Assembly (NCBI GenBank): GCA_900291925.1
Contig: UWYS01000008.1
Location: 744,001-808,000 of the forward strand
Length of the DNA stretch: 64,000 nucleotides
Origin: Thecaphora thlaspeos
Lineage: Eukaryota; Basidiomycota; Ustilaginomycetes; Urocystidales; Glomosporiaceae
Direction: 5' to 3'
Positions 1 through 13,200 of the stretch are shown here, one piece after another (the stretch's first letter is position 1; every line of letters begins with the position of its first letter). Both the position numbers and the translations under genes were made by a program. The notes beneath the pieces are model-generated. The model searched no databases. It was not told where the DNA came from and worked only from the letters and a program-made list of their open reading frames with translations.

Positions 1-2
1 GT

Positions 3-1726
3 TTACTCCTCGTCCGACTTGACGACGAGGACCTTGTTGGCACCGGTGCCGCGGACCTTCTTGGGAAGAGAGGCCTTGCGCTGGCCGCGCTGGGCAAGGA
101 GGATGGCCGAAGCACGGGCAACAGCGACTGATGGCATTCGGCGAAGCGAAGTGGGGCAGTAGGAAGTGTCAGCGTCCCTTGTTCATACGACAGGAACTCG
201 CGCTCTAGGGGGCAAAGCGTTGCACAGCGTGGCGCTCCCATCGGCCTGCAGAACTCCTGGGTCCTGCCTTCTCCGTCTTCCTCCCCACGCCTCCTTCCCC
301 CGTCCCTGTCCTCCTCCGACAGCATCGAGAACGGGGGCATGTCCGACGTTGGACTGCTCTTGTAGCGAGATAGGCGCAGTGAGACGTTGATCTCGAAGGA
401 TCGTCTGCGCCGATCCCATGTGTACCTTGCGGTCGTGGTGTCCGAGATCGCTTTTGCATCACTTTTACGCCCGAACCATCATTGATTGTTTCCGGTGGGT
501 TCTAGCGCAATGCAGGGGGGGTCGAGGTGTCGAAAGCCGGTCCGGTCCGGATTCGGGGCCAAACGGAAGTTCCTGGCGGGCGCGCCCTTGCCCAGCAGGG
601 CTCTTATCCTCGGTCGGACTTGTGCTTCCAGCTCGCCCTCCGATATCTCCTGAGCCCAATCATCCACCTTTTCACGCACGCCCTCGAGATCCTGCGCCGT
701 GGCCCGATGGGAATCCCACACTGGACCGCGCTCTGCTCTGTTTTCTGCTCCGGGGTACTCACGCTTGGCGAGGTCGTTGCGGTAGCCACGCTTGCCGACG
801 ATGTTGGCGACGGCGCCCGAGGTGCGTCGCGAGCCGTTACCCTTGATGGTGGTCTGGTTGCGCGAGCCCTTGACCGAGTAGGGAGAGGCCTTGGTCTTCC
901 TGGTGGTGACGACAACACCCTTGCCGCTGGCGGCGGGGGCGATGCCGACAGCCTTCTTGCAGACGTTGCCCGAGTGCTGTAAGTGGGGGCGAGAAGCAAG
1001 AAAGCGGCAGCATGAGCATCTGACCGGATCTGCGGGTCGTAATGAGGGTATGCAGCTCCGAGATCGTTGGAAGAGAGACTGTCGAGCTGGTGCCAAAGCG
1101 AGAGGCGTAGACTGAAGTGACTGCGGGGAAGGCGACATCGAGGAGGGACCCCGTCCTCGGACCTTCTCCACCATCGAGATTCGTCGTCGCTGTCGATATC
1201 TTTCGGCAGCCCACTTGTACCCGACTCCTTCACACCGCTTGTCCCTCCGTAACAGCGCTGCCGCTCCGTCAACAGGTCCAGCATTCTTACACAAGGTGGC
1301 CAGGCAGCACTGAGACACCTGCTTGAAAGCATGCCGGTACCCCTCTCACTTCGCTGATCCCTTCGTTCGACGTCGTCGCGAGCTGCACCAACTATCCGCC
1401 CGCCACCATATTCTCCCGCTCCTGAACCATCAATATTCTGATTTGCCCCCTCTCTTCCGCCCTTTCGAAGTGTCGGTTGCTGGTCGGTCGGTCGGTCGAC
1501 TCTTCATGTCGTCTGCCGTCTCGAGTGGGTTCGGCTCAAAGGTTGGTGGAGCGGCGGTCCGGCATTCGGATTGTGTTGGCTGAAATCTTACCTTGGGGCT
1601 GTGGATCTGCTTCAGGTTGAGAGGTTCGCGGGTAAAGAAGCGGGGAAGGCCCTTCTGCTTAACGATGTAAGAAGAGGTCTTCCTGGTGAGAAGCCACTGG
1701 AGTTCCTGGGACGAAGCCGACGACAT
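3..1726 (-). CDS. RPL28: 60S ribosomal protein L28 (eL28), three exons
   Basis: Large-subunit cytosolic ribosomal protein. Exons on the minus strand: 1726-1592, 976-763 and 127-3, giving 157 residues with phases 0 and 1 at the joins. The start lies in MSSASSQELQWLLTRK, matching the eL28 N-terminus (LQW core). Exon 2 carries the GKGVV block, and exon 3 carries VARASAIL, the equivalent of the conserved RRASAIL of animal eL28. Donors are GTAAGA and GTGAGT; acceptors are ACAG and TCAG. The two introns (977-1591 and 128-762, both over 600 nt) are far longer than any other intron here. No single frame covers the gene, because the exons are short and the introns contain stops. The family call is firm and the splice sites are inferred from phase and homology. 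Confidence 0.9.
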
Positions 1727-3243
1727 GGTGACGATGATGAGGTTGCTGGGTGATGGGTGAACAAGGGTGGAGGTGATCAGAGGATGGGGGGATGGTCTTG
1801 ACGATGGGTGAGAGGGGTGCCCCGAGGCCTGCGCCCCCGGGGCGGCGGCCCCGCCTCCCGCTGCTGCCGCTGCCCGCTACCTCCGCTCCAAGACCTTCTC
1901 GACGACCGGGAGGGAAGCTCAAAATTGAATCCGGCTCCGAAAAATGCTCGAGGGGAAGCTTTTGCGCCGGCGAGGCCAGGCGACCCTTGCGACCTTAGAC
2001 ACACGTGACCAGTTTGGCTCGGCCGAGGGCGTCGCTAGACGTCCGTTCGACTGGCCAGTGCCCCTTCCTACGTCGTTTGAGCCTGTGCTCGATGCCATGC
2101 ACTTGAGGACCTGCCGGGAGACGCTCTTACTTCATCAAGGGAGCTTATCAAATGAAGTTCGCTCGACTGATAACCCGAAGAGGCTATCATCGCCGGCAAA
2201 GACCCCCGAAGCTGTTCAGTTCCTCGAACCCATCTTTAGATCTGGTCAGTGCTGCATTGAATCTGGTGTCATCTATTCTGCTAAGCGGCTGATCCTCTTT
2301 GACCCGAGTCAGCCCGACAAGGCGAACATGATGGTAGCGAGCCCGGAGAGGAGTCTCCGATCAAAGATCGCAGGGTGCGAAGGACAGCCCGTGTCTTTGC
2401 ACTACCCGCGACGATTTTGGCGGATTGTCTATGCACTCGTCGCGGTGACAGCTCACTCAGCCGGGTTTACCTCGCTGTCGCAGAAGATTGAGCGCCCCCC
2501 TCGACCAGCCGAAAACGACAGAACGGCACTCAGGAGCGCTATCGATGACGTGAACCAAGCGTTTACGTCGACAGGGCTAGGCGACTACTGTACCGTGTAG
2601 GTGTCGATCTTGAGACTGCGCTTCAAGGCATGACGGTGCGAGCACATTCTTAGTCCTCTGTCGCCAAGACCAAGACCATCCTCCTCGAGCGAGCGAACGG
2701 TTACCATCGGGGCTGCGGCTGCTGGTTGAATCGGGCTAGAGGCGCTCGAGCTAGACACCAGAGGCGCGACGCAAGAGCATGCCTGAATATTTCCGAGATC
2801 CGACTTCGGCTTGCATGCACGTTCACAGCCACAGGTTGGCCCGAGAGCCACCGCGGTCGCCTTGCGGGCGTGCGGGCTCTCTCGACTGCGCCACACTGCA
2901 ACCTGCCCGCTCCACTCCGGCGGCGTCTTTGGTCGAGGGGACCACACTCTCCCTTTCTCATATTCACCCTCGCGTCTCCTTTTCGTGCTTCCGAACCCCA
3001 ACCATCTCACTCAAACACGCACAATCCATCCACCATCAACAGTCCTCGTCCTTTCCTCTCGCACAGGGAAAGCACCTCCCTCTCGAGACACACATCGACT
3101 CTACCCCGTCGATCGCCGCCGGCCAACGCTCCACACAGTCAGCTCGAACTCAGCTCTCTACTGCGTGGCCCTCCGTCTTCGCTATCGCTCTCCTTCTGGC
3201 TCTCACACCACACTGAGCCGCTCGTAGTACGAATCTGCCTCAC
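1727..3243. other. Gene-poor divergent region between RPL28 and the F-box gene
   Basis: About 1.5 kb upstream of both flanking genes, so it holds both promoters. The last 300 bases before 3244 are pyrimidine-rich, typical of a fungal 5' leader. A 218-codon open frame on the plus strand (1944-2600) crosses this region. It matches no family I recognise, has no clear compositional bias, and may be a chance frame or a very diverged gene. I see no RNA gene or repeat here. Confidence 0.4.
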
Positions 3244-6200
3244 TTGCCCCAGCCACCCCCTTCTTTTATGTCCCCAGATCAAATAGACCAATCTACAGAA
3301 CACGACTACACCGCTCCACACACCGTTCACCGTACCCCAGCCGTCGCGCCGCCCTTCCAACATGATCGCCCCCATCACGACTCAAATCTCGCCCAACGAA
3401 CCTTTCGGAACGAGCAGACCCCTCTCGTTGCCGCTGCTCCCGAGCCTGACAAGTGGGACGGCGGCGAAGACGATGCCGTTGCCCCGATCGGCGACGGCAA
3501 AGGCAAGGGCCGCGTCCTTAGCCCAGCCAAAGGATCGGTAGTTCGCCTGACCGACCCAGAGCAGGCGTATACCCTAGCCGACGAAGACGAACAGCCCGAG
3601 GCGCGCAGCATCGACGCCTCCCTCATCGCACCCGAGATCCTGATCAAAGTCTTTGCCTTCCTGGACCCTCACTCGCTCGGTCTCGCGGCCTTGGTCTGCC
3701 GATCCTGGGCCTCTGTTGCCCGCGACGACGCCACCTGGCGCAGCGCCTTTGCCACACACTTCAACCTCGAAGCCGATCGAGAGGTGAACTGTGTGATCTT
3801 CTCTGGCGCCTCGAAGGCCGTCCCGTCATTGAGGCGGCTGACCGGGATCTCCTGGCGTTCCGAGTTCCAGCGGCGATCCGAGCTGCACAGGTGAGTCCTA
3901 GCGCAAGCGGCTGACGTACAGCCAAGATGGGACTGCTACCGTCGAAGGACGGCATCGGGGAGAGTTCAGGCTGATCCGACCTAACCTTCGATTTTTCCAT
4001 CTCTAAATCCGAACAGACGCTGGAGAAAGTCGCGGGCTCCGACGGTCCTCTCCACCCCGCGCGTCGATATCGTCAACCAGATCTCAGTCTCCAAGAAGCA
4101 CACCTTCATGTTGTCGGCATCGCAGGTCTACGGCGTCGCCTCGAGGTCCAACCCGTTCACCGGCAAGGTGACGAAGGGCTACCTCGATGCCGAAGGTACG
4201 GCTAACGGTGCCGGCAACGGCAACCCGAACATTGAATTCAGCCCAAATGTGACCGCGCTGGCGATGGGCGCAGATGCCAGCAACATTGCCTGGGGCTTCC
4301 GCTCCGGCGAGGTCGGCCTCACCACCCTCTCGCGCCAGGGCGTCAACCCGCGAGGCGCCATCCGGAGCCACAAATTATTGGCGCGCGGCGGCCATGTCGG
4401 TCCCGTCTCGGCCGTCGCCGTGCCCTTTCCCTGTAGCCGCGACGGAGTCCACGGTCCCGGAAGGAGCCCTGAGAGGCTGCGCCAGCAGCTCGGGGCGATG
4501 GGCGACGTCGCTACCACATTCGTTACGGCCGGCCACGACGGGACGGTACGGCTGTGGAGCTCGTTGAGGCCGATGCCGATCTGGGTCGCTTCGACCGCAG
4601 CGTCGAGCAGCGCGGTTTCGAATGGGACGGGGCGGGCGACCGACGTCGCTGTGGCGACGGGCCTCACCACGACCGCCGCTGCCGCTGCCGGCGCGCCGAT
4701 ATCCGCACTAGACTATGACGCCAAGGCTGGCATCATCGTCGCCGGCAGCACCAATGGCAGAGTCGTCGCGTGGACCAACCTGGATATCGCAGGCCTGCTG
4801 GCGACTCGGCCTGATGCCAGCGATCTGCTACAGCCTTCCGCTGCCGCTGCAGCTGCGGGAGTGGACGCAGGCCTAATCGAAGCGCAGCAGCGCCTCGCTC
4901 AGCTATTCGGCGCGGTGCAGAGCGTCTCGATCGATCTGTCGGAAGGTTCCGGCGCCGAAACGTCGCTCGACTTTCTTCGCATCGACGCCGACGTGCAGGG
5001 AGGTCCGAGCGCCCTCAAGGCACTACCGTCCTTTTCGATCTTGGCGCACCATTCGGGCGCCAGAGTGCTTCTGCGACATCGTGTCAGCTGCATTGAGGCC
5101 ACCAATGCCGACGACGTTGCCGCCGGCCTACTGAGCAGCACGCCTGGGGCTGGGGCGGATTGCGTGAAGGTCTCGACGACCGTGCTGGGCGCCCCACTCA
5201 CGAGCGAGATCACAGCCATCAAGCCGGACTTTGAGCCGCGCTCCCTCCACGACAAGAGGACCTCGGTGGTGTCAAGCCCGCTGGTGTCGACGGCGGTCTC
5301 TCCGATGCTGGCGCCGATGCGAACCGACTCGAACAGCAGCGTCGCTCGCCTCAACATCGGTCCATCGCCTTTTGACGTCTTCGTGCCCGGCGGACGGTAC
5401 CCGGAGAGGAAGTACGTTTGCGTTGGGACCAAGGCTGGCACGGTCCACGTTTTCGACTGGGAAGCGGAGGGTGCGTCGTTCGACGACACAGCGCAGGAAG
5501 AGTGGCAAGGTCTGCGGCCGGCTCGCTTTATAGGCGCAAGGCAGCTGCAGCCCGCCTTGACGCTCGAAGCTCACCACACCACCATCACCACGCTCGAGGT
5601 GACCACGCTGCACCTGATCGCCGGGACGTCGGATGGGACCATCAAAGTGTTCTGCGCCCTCTCTGGCGATCTGATCCGCACCATCAACAACCGCACCGCC
5701 ACCCGCCATCCTGCCCGGATGCTCGCCGCCGGCGAGCTGACCGACGACGAGGCGGCTCGCTTCCGCGTCCAGCAGATCGTCGCCGACCACGACACGCTGA
5801 TCGCGGCCATCGGGCATCAGATCCTCGCGTTCCGGGCCGAGCCGCTGCAGCGCGCCAAGGACAAGCGTCTGGCTGCCGCCGCCAAGAAGACGGGCAAGGC
5901 TTTAAGTCGCACGGCCGACTCCAAGTTCCAGATGCAGATCGACCTGCGGCGCGACCTGCGGGAGAGCCAGGCGCAGCTGCAGGCTGAGCGCGAGGAGCGA
6001 CAGGCGCAGCACGGCAAGCGGAAGGAGGCCGTCATCGACCACGGCCTCGGCGACATGACCGAGCAGGAGGCGTTCGAGTACGCCATGATGCTCAGCAAGG
6101 ACGAGGAGGCGAAAGCGAAGGTGGCGAGTCAGCTGACTGCCCCTCCCGCCTGTTCTCGCGCCCGTGACAGCGGCAGCGCGTCCTTCGCCTTATCGAGCAG

Positions 6201-7125
6201 AGCGGTGCTGAGCTCCGGCTTATCTCCGGCCAACGATCCCGAGCTGGTCGATGCGTTGGAGCAAATTGCCCTGGCGGAGAGTCGGCAGCAGAGCAAGGCA
6301 CCTTCGCGCTGCTCCTCGACGCCCTCTTGGTCGCTGGAAGACCGCTACGCTCTTGGTGACTTCGACATGGACGACATGGTCGACGACGACCGCGCAGACG
6401 GCGACGGCGACGGCGACGCTACGCACGACAGCGAGGACTACTATGTGCGCACCTCTGCCTCTCCGTCGCCATCGCCGCACGCCTCTCCGCACATGGGCGG
6501 CGTCGGCTCGCCCTCACGCGCCTGGACGATCATGGGTCAGGCGGGACCCTCGGCTCGCTCCAACGCGCTCGACCGCTCGCATCCCGAATCCAAGATCCGA
6601 ACCATGAATGCATCGCGCCCCGTCAACAACAGCTGGCTGTCTAGCGTCTCGCTCTCCCCGACCGCCGCGGCGATGCAGGGTCCCAGGCCAGCTTTTCCAG
6701 AAGAGTGGCCAGCAATGTCGCCTCCTACCGCCTCTCTCGCCCAGTCACCTCACAGCCAGACGTACGGACGCAGTCTTAGTTCGACAGCGTCGTCCTGGCG
6801 CGGTGCATCGCCTCTCGACGGCGCATATTCCTCTCCAAGCGCCGGCGGCGCAGCAGGTAACGGCGAAGGTAAAAAGAAGAATCTAGGAGCCTGGGCTAGT
6901 GGAAATCCTAGTCTGAGACCTCAGCATACGAGAGGCGGGGATGCGAGGCAACAACGAGGACAGGATGAGAGTTTGCTCGCTGCACAACTTGGAAGGGGTG
7001 CAGCGAGGAGGCAGGGTGGAGAGCACGATGAAGAGGAGATGGACGCAGATCTGAGATTTGCGATTGAGTTGTCTTTGGCTGAGGAACGCAGTCGCTCGGA
7101 GCGTGAGGCTGCAAATAGGTCCTGA
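3244..7125 (+). CDS. UFO1: Ufo1-like F-box / WD40 / ubiquitin-interacting-motif protein
   Basis: Predicted substrate receptor of an SCF ubiquitin ligase. Exons 3244-3890 and 4017-7125 (intron GTGAGT...ACAG, 126 nt) give 1251 residues; an alternative in-frame ATG at 3268 gives 1243. The F-box lies at about residues 127-170 (IAPEILIKVFAFLDP, then CRSWASVARDDATWRSAF). WD-type blades follow, for example VTAGHDGTVRLWSS near 4533 and LIAGTSDGTIKVF near 5620. The C-terminal third is acidic and serine-rich and has UIM-like helices: EAFEYAMMLSKDEE near 6070 and DADLRFAIELSLAEE near 7041. F-box plus WD40 plus terminal UIMs is the arrangement of yeast Ufo1, which targets Ho endonuclease and Rad30. The substrate here is unknown. 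It converges on the TFIIIC gene with 127 bases between stops. Confidence 0.8.
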
Positions 7126-7252
7126 GCAAGAGCAAGGGCGGAGCCGTTCAGTCATGACTAGTTGAGTAGATTGCAAGAAGTACAAACGGTAGCGCGCAGT
7201 GTGGCTAGTAGTAGCATCAACATTCTCGTCGTCGTCGTCGACGTGGTCGTCC

Positions 7253-10200
7253 TTACGCGAACGTTACGGTTTGGGCATTCTGGTCCTCTCCAAACCCGGC
7301 CCAGATCCCTCCGTCTCCCGCCTTGGGGTGCAGACTCCCCACCACGCCACCAACCTCCTCGACCTCGGTCCACCTCACCTCGAACTTCTGCGTCGCCGCT
7401 AGGGCCAGTACGACGTCCAACACCTCGACGGCCGAAGCGGCGCCTGCAAATTTGACGTAGAGGCTCTCGAGCGATATGCCCGGCCTCTGGATGCACACGG
7501 AGGCGACGTGATCCAACAGCCTGCACCACAGCGTAGGTAGCGCCGCGCCGTGGATGTCTCGCCACAGCCTGGGGAGCACGCGCGTCGTCGACGGCGAGGA
7601 GTGGAGGACCGGGAGAGTGTACAAGTGGTAAAACCTCGCCGGGATGACGCGCACGCTGGTCGTCCCGGCGAGAAAGGCGGGTGCGCAGCTGCTACTATCG
7701 CGACGGTGCAGGATGGACGAGTGAAGCGGGTCGAAGGGGAGGAGCGAGAGGCATTGGGCGAGGGCGATTCCCTCGGTACCGGCACCGTCCAGCAAATGCT
7801 TAACCTCCCTGATCGCAGCAAGGTCGTCGTCGGGTGCCCGTGTGAAGATGTCGAGCCACGATTCCGCCTCGGCCACCTCGTTGCCTGTCACCGCGACGTT
7901 CGACGGGGCAGCGGGCGGAGGCGGGGTCGGGACGCCCAAGGCCGCCCTTCGACTCGCCTCGAGCCCCACAGCGCTGATCGAGACAGAAAGAACCGCCTCG
8001 ATTTCGTCGTCGTTGAGGGTACGCGCGTTGAAGGCATGGTGCCCGCGAAGATCTGCGAACGGCGCCACGTCGATCTCGGCGCGCATCAGGTTGTGGCTGA
8101 GCAGCGTGCCGAGGCAGGCGGCTTCCCCGTCCGTCTCGACCGGCTCGACGTACAGCGGCGTCGAGATCGAGTGTTCTAGCTTCGAGTCGAGACGAGCCAG
8201 CGTACGTCGTAGCCCAGCTTGGTCGAGGGAGGAGGGGGGAGGACGGTCTGGGCGGACATCGTTGACGTTGAGGAAGAAGTCGTCGACCATGACAAAGTTG
8301 GTCCCTGGCCTCCTGCGCTGCGTCACCTCGGCCGTCGTTGGTCGAATCGCCTTGGCCTCGAGCATTCGGACGACGGCCGACTCGATCTCGTCTTCGCCGA
8401 AGCGCTCGCAGAAGTCGGCCTTGTCGGTTTCTGAACAGCGCTGGTCGTCGGACAGGACGACGGCACGGACGGCGCTCTCGGCGAGCTCCTCTCGCAGTCG
8501 AGCCTCGACCTCGTCCTCCCCTGCTCCCTGCTTGCCGCCGTCCGCCTTTTCTTCCTCCTTGACGACCGGTGCAGCGGCCGAGGGTGGCTCGAGGACGAAG
8601 GCGTTGCCGAGGAGCATGCCGAAGCGACGATGGACATTGCCGATATCCTGGGTGTGGAAATCGTCCCACCTCGACTCTGCCGCGATGCTGCGGAACTCGT
8701 CCTGCCAGCCCTGCGTGAAGTCGTGCCGGGCCAGGTCGAGCGGGAGCGGGTTGCTCTGCGACGACTCTTCGAGCGAGGTAAAGATGGCGTTCTTATCGAT
8801 CCTCGCTCGCAGAAAGTCGACCTGCAATTTGAGGTCGAATTCGGTCGCCGAGGGGAACTCGGGGTCAGAAAGCTCGCCCGTTCGTCGGGCTTCGGCACTG
8901 ACGACGGCCCACTTACGCTCGAGAGCGCTGAGATAGCCCTCCTCGCCGAACTCGTTACGCATCCGGGCCAGCTGGAGCCTCCACTGCCGATAGATGAATG
9001 TGTAGTTCTTGGACCGCTCGCCCTCGTCCAGCAGCTGCGTCAGCGCCGACCAGTCGGAGCGGCCGCGGACGCGGTCGCGCGCTCGCAGGATGACTGCTGC
9101 GTCGCGCAGTAGCTCATTCTTCTGCGGCGTCCAGTAGTGGGCCGACGTTGTGCTCCTCCGCGCCGACTGGAGGGTGCGATCCTCTGCGTTCATCTTGTTG
9201 CGCCCCTTCTTCCGCGTCGCCTTCCTGCGTGCCTTTCGCTGCGATGCATCGCCACCATGGTGTCCGTTTGCCCCTCCTGCATCTTGCGGCGGCTGTTCTT
9301 CCTCCCACTGATCTGAAGCATCACCGTCGCGGTCATCCGTCACCGCCGCCCTTGCCGTGGCAGCGCCTCGTCGTCGAACGGCGGGCAGCTTGACCTCAGT
9401 GCCGGTCGCGGTTTCAAAGATTCTCTGAATTGCCTGGCGGGCATCGTGGAGCGTGAAGTTGACGTGCGACTCGACGTACCTCTTCCTAAAGGGACGCAGG
9501 GCCCACTCAATCCTCACTCGGAAAGCCTCGGCAGCGGGCGTCTTCTGAAAGGCGTCCGCCAGCGCCTGGTCGAACTCTTGCACCCGCCTGGCGCGGAGCT
9601 CCCTTGCCTTTCTCAGCGTTGCGTTTCGGCCTTCCCTCTGCTGGACCGGCTGGCGACGCTTCGTCTCGCGAGCCTCTATCTCGACCATCTGAATGCCCTG
9701 GACATCAAGAGGCCAAGTGGGTCGACGCGATTTCGATCGGACGCCGTCTGTCGAGGTCGCCGCTGCCGCCGTCCAGAAACGTTTGACGACGGCGACGGGC
9801 ACGAGGCAGATCCGCGATGCGAGACGGGCGACTGCGTCGGAGGGGATATGGCCTCCTCCTGGCTGCTGCAGGAAACGCAGCAGGAAATTCCTCTGAAGGG
9901 TACGGATCAAATGCCCAGTCCGCCACGCTTTGGGGGTCAGCAGGTCCGGGATGGCGCCGCGAGCGATGGTGATAGGCTCGAAGTCCGTCTCGGCGGCATT
10001 TGCATCGGCGGGAAGATGGTACCTGCCAAGGCAGATCTGTCCGGTCTTCTGCCAGAAGCTGCGCGCCCGCTCCTGCGACAGTCCGACGTCGATCGTCGAA
10101 AGCACCGGCTTCACGCTGCCCTTGGCCTTCCAGTCGTAGAGCGGGATGCGGCTCTTGAGCTCAAAGACGATGTTCGGGATGGAGGGAGTGGCCGCCGCCG

Positions 10201-13200
10201 TCGCCACCGCTGCAGCCCTGGATGCGGAACTCGGTGTGCCGGTCGCGTCGCCGTCGTCATGGATCGCCTCGGCGACCGTCATCGAGGTCAGCTGTGCTGC
10301 CAGGCTGTAGACGGCCGTCTGCGTCTCTCGCGGCGGCGGCGCCGCTTTGTTCTTGGCGAGGCCAAGCGCATCCCTCGCCTCCGATGTCAGCTGCGATACG
10401 GAAGCATGCCTTGCTGCCGGGTCGAGGTAAGCCTGTTCGAGGCTCGGATCGTACGCGCGCGGACCACAGATGGCGAGGAAAAGCTCGAGCGACACCTCCG
10501 TCCAGAAGTACGAGATATCGATGGTGGGCGAGGGTATCTGCCGCGTTCTAGACGAGGCGCCAGCATTGATCGCATTGATGCATGCGAGGTGGAAGAGCGC
10601 TAGTCGGGCCATCGAGCCGGCGAGGTGGCCGAGGAACTGCTTCATCGGACGCTCCTGGGCGAGGAACTGCGTGCGCATCCGCTCCGCCAGCGTGGGGTCC
10701 GCCTCGAAGCTGCGGGCGTCGAGCTTGGCTTCGTCTTGCCAAGGCCGCACCACGAACAGGCTCTGAACGTCCTCGGCCTGAAGGCGCACACGGCCCGACG
10801 GCGTCTTGAAGACCGAGACGGCGTCGGCAGCGCGTGACCAGCCTTCCTCGCCGCGCACGACGGCGTCGCAGTACCTCTGCAACACGGCCGTATCGATGCT
10901 GGGCACGTAAACGATCGTCCGCTGCGAGCGGTCGCCCGGCTTCAGCAGCTTGACAAAGGTCCGCTTCAGCGTCCCCTGGTCTATTGCGCGTCCGATCGTC
11001 TTATCCCGCACCCGCTTCTCCCTCAGGTTGAGCACCTGCGAGCTGTAGCGGTCCTTGTTCCTCTCGACAAACGCGTCGAGCTCCTGCGGCACCAGCAGCG
11101 AGTCGAGCACGCCGCCGACCTCCTCGATGCACTCGACCAGGGCGATGGTGCTGCGGAGCTCGGTCACGTTCGACCTCGGCTTCTTCTCCGAGACCGTCCG
11201 CGGCTCCTTCTTCATCGCGCTCGCCCGAGGCGTCGACGGGCTTCGGCGTGCGGGAGTCGAATGTGCGGTTCCCTGTGGCGCAGGTGATTCGCTGGCGCTG
11301 GCTGCGGCGAGCGACTCAGGCTGTTGCATGGGAGCGGGCGACGCTTGCGAGAGCGCGACCGACTCTCCGCCGGAAATTCCCGCAGGCGCTTCCGGATCGA
11401 TCTCCACCGTGGCGTCGTCATATCCTCCGGTAGTGCCGCTGGGGTTTGCAAAAGGCGCGGCAGGCGTCGGCGAGGCATGCTGCGGCTCCGGAGACACGGC
11501 CTGGATCTTTCTTCGTTTGGCGGCGCTCTGGGCGGGCGTCGCCGGCATCGAATCCAGGTCTACGCGGTCGTCGCCGACGGCGACGGGATTCGTCGACTCG
11601 GCCGGCGTCTGAGATCGCCCCTTGACTTCGGCATCCTCCCTCTTCATCCGCTCGATGGTCTTGTTATTGAGCCTGCCACGCGGCCTTCCAGTCGGTTTGG
11701 CAGGGGGGGTCCTGAGCGCGGCGGCGTTGAAGCTGGGCCCGCTGCCCTCCGCGTCATCATCGGCTGGGCCGCTCAGAGCGGTCTTGAGACCCTTGCCTGT
11801 ATCGACAAAGGCATCCGAGACGAGCGCGCGTGTCTTTGCAATGGCGTCCTGCACGTCGGCGAAGAATGCGGCCGCGTCGATCTCTGGGAAACCGCCGGCC
11901 GATGCGATCGCCGCCGCATCCTCTTCGGCGAGGAAGCCCTCGTTGGCCGCCTGGAGGGCCCACGCGTGCTGGCTGTAGAGCCGCAGCCGTCGCTCGCGTC
12001 CAAGGTACTCGTGAAACTGGCGGATACGCATGTCGCCGAGCGACGCTCCGCCGCTTGCCTCTTCCGACCGCATGACAAGCATTTCGATGGTCCTCTTCGT
12101 CTGTCCGATCACGTTGAAGGCGTTCTGCATCTGGCGCAGGGTCATACCGCTCGAGCCGGCGTTGGCGACGAGCTCGTGCGCCTGGCGCTCCACAGTCACC
12201 TCTCGCGTCACGCGGATTTCGCGCATGCGCAACTCGCGCTCCAGCGCCGCCCTGCTTGCCCTCGCGCGCTGCTCTCGCCCATCATCGCCGGGATCGAGCT
12301 GCTGCTGCCCGTTATCCCTCGTCGCGGCGGCGAGCGCCTTCAACTCCAGCTCGCCTTTATCGGTCATCCGAAGGCCCTTTCTGGTAGGCCCTCGTTCGTC
12401 GGCGCTCGCGTCGCTGGTCAGCAGGCGCACAACTTCGATCAGGCCGTCGACGACCATCTTTGCGAGGAGCGCCTGGAAGGCTCGCCTCAGGCGCTGCGGG
12501 CTGTTTGCGAAGCCGAGCTTCGGCTGGAGGTGCGCGCGAAGGGCCACCTTGGCGGTGGTTAGGTCCATATAGGTGTAGATGCGGAGACGCGTGAGGTCGG
12601 GCCGGCTGGTGAACCAGACGCCCGTCATCTCGGCGTCGAGCGGCTCAAAGAGCTTCGTGCTCAGGGCAGTATCGGTCTCGTCCATAGCCAGGGTCGGGCC
12701 TTCGACGGCCTCGTCGGCGTCGTCTTCGACAGCAGCAGCATCATGTTCATCGTCGTCGTCCACCTCGACGTCTTCATCGTGGTCCCGGTCCTCAACGCGG
12801 CCCGGCGTCGAAGACCTGGCCTCGACCTTGATCCGCTTCGAGGGCAGTCTGTGGGCAGCGGTCGGAGCGACAGCGGATGCCGAGTCTGCATCCTGCTGGC
12901 GCAGCCAGACGGGACACTTGTCCCTGAACTTGGTGGCGACAAAAAGACTCGCGGATGTGCCCGTCTCGGGGGACTTGAGCTTGATGATGAGACCGACATC
13001 GATGAGCTTCTTGGCGAGGTAGAAGACCGTCTTCTGATCGAATCGGAGCTGTGACCCGAGATCGGTGCTGAAGATGGCGTGCTCGCGCGAGCGGCAGACG
13101 AGCTGGAGGAAGCGGTAGTTGGAGGGCGTCAGGACCTTTTCCGCCGATCCTGCGAGCATACGGCGGATGACGGCGCCGGAGAGGACGAGGCGGAGGTCGC

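Noticed and set aside
977..1591. C/D-box snoRNA in RPL28 intron 1
   Set aside because: No TGATGA C box on the sense strand of the intron paired with a CTGA D box and terminal stem was found by eye.
1944..2600. A 218-codon plus-strand frame upstream of the F-box gene
   Set aside because: No recognisable domain, no convincing start context and no plausible partner exon. It is mentioned in the intergenic entry but not called as a gene.
9446..12562. Long plus-strand frames (385 and 412 codons) antisense to TFC3
   Set aside because: They lie entirely within the conserved TFIIIC coding sequence and read as Arg-rich low-complexity sequence, as expected for the complement of a GC-rich gene.
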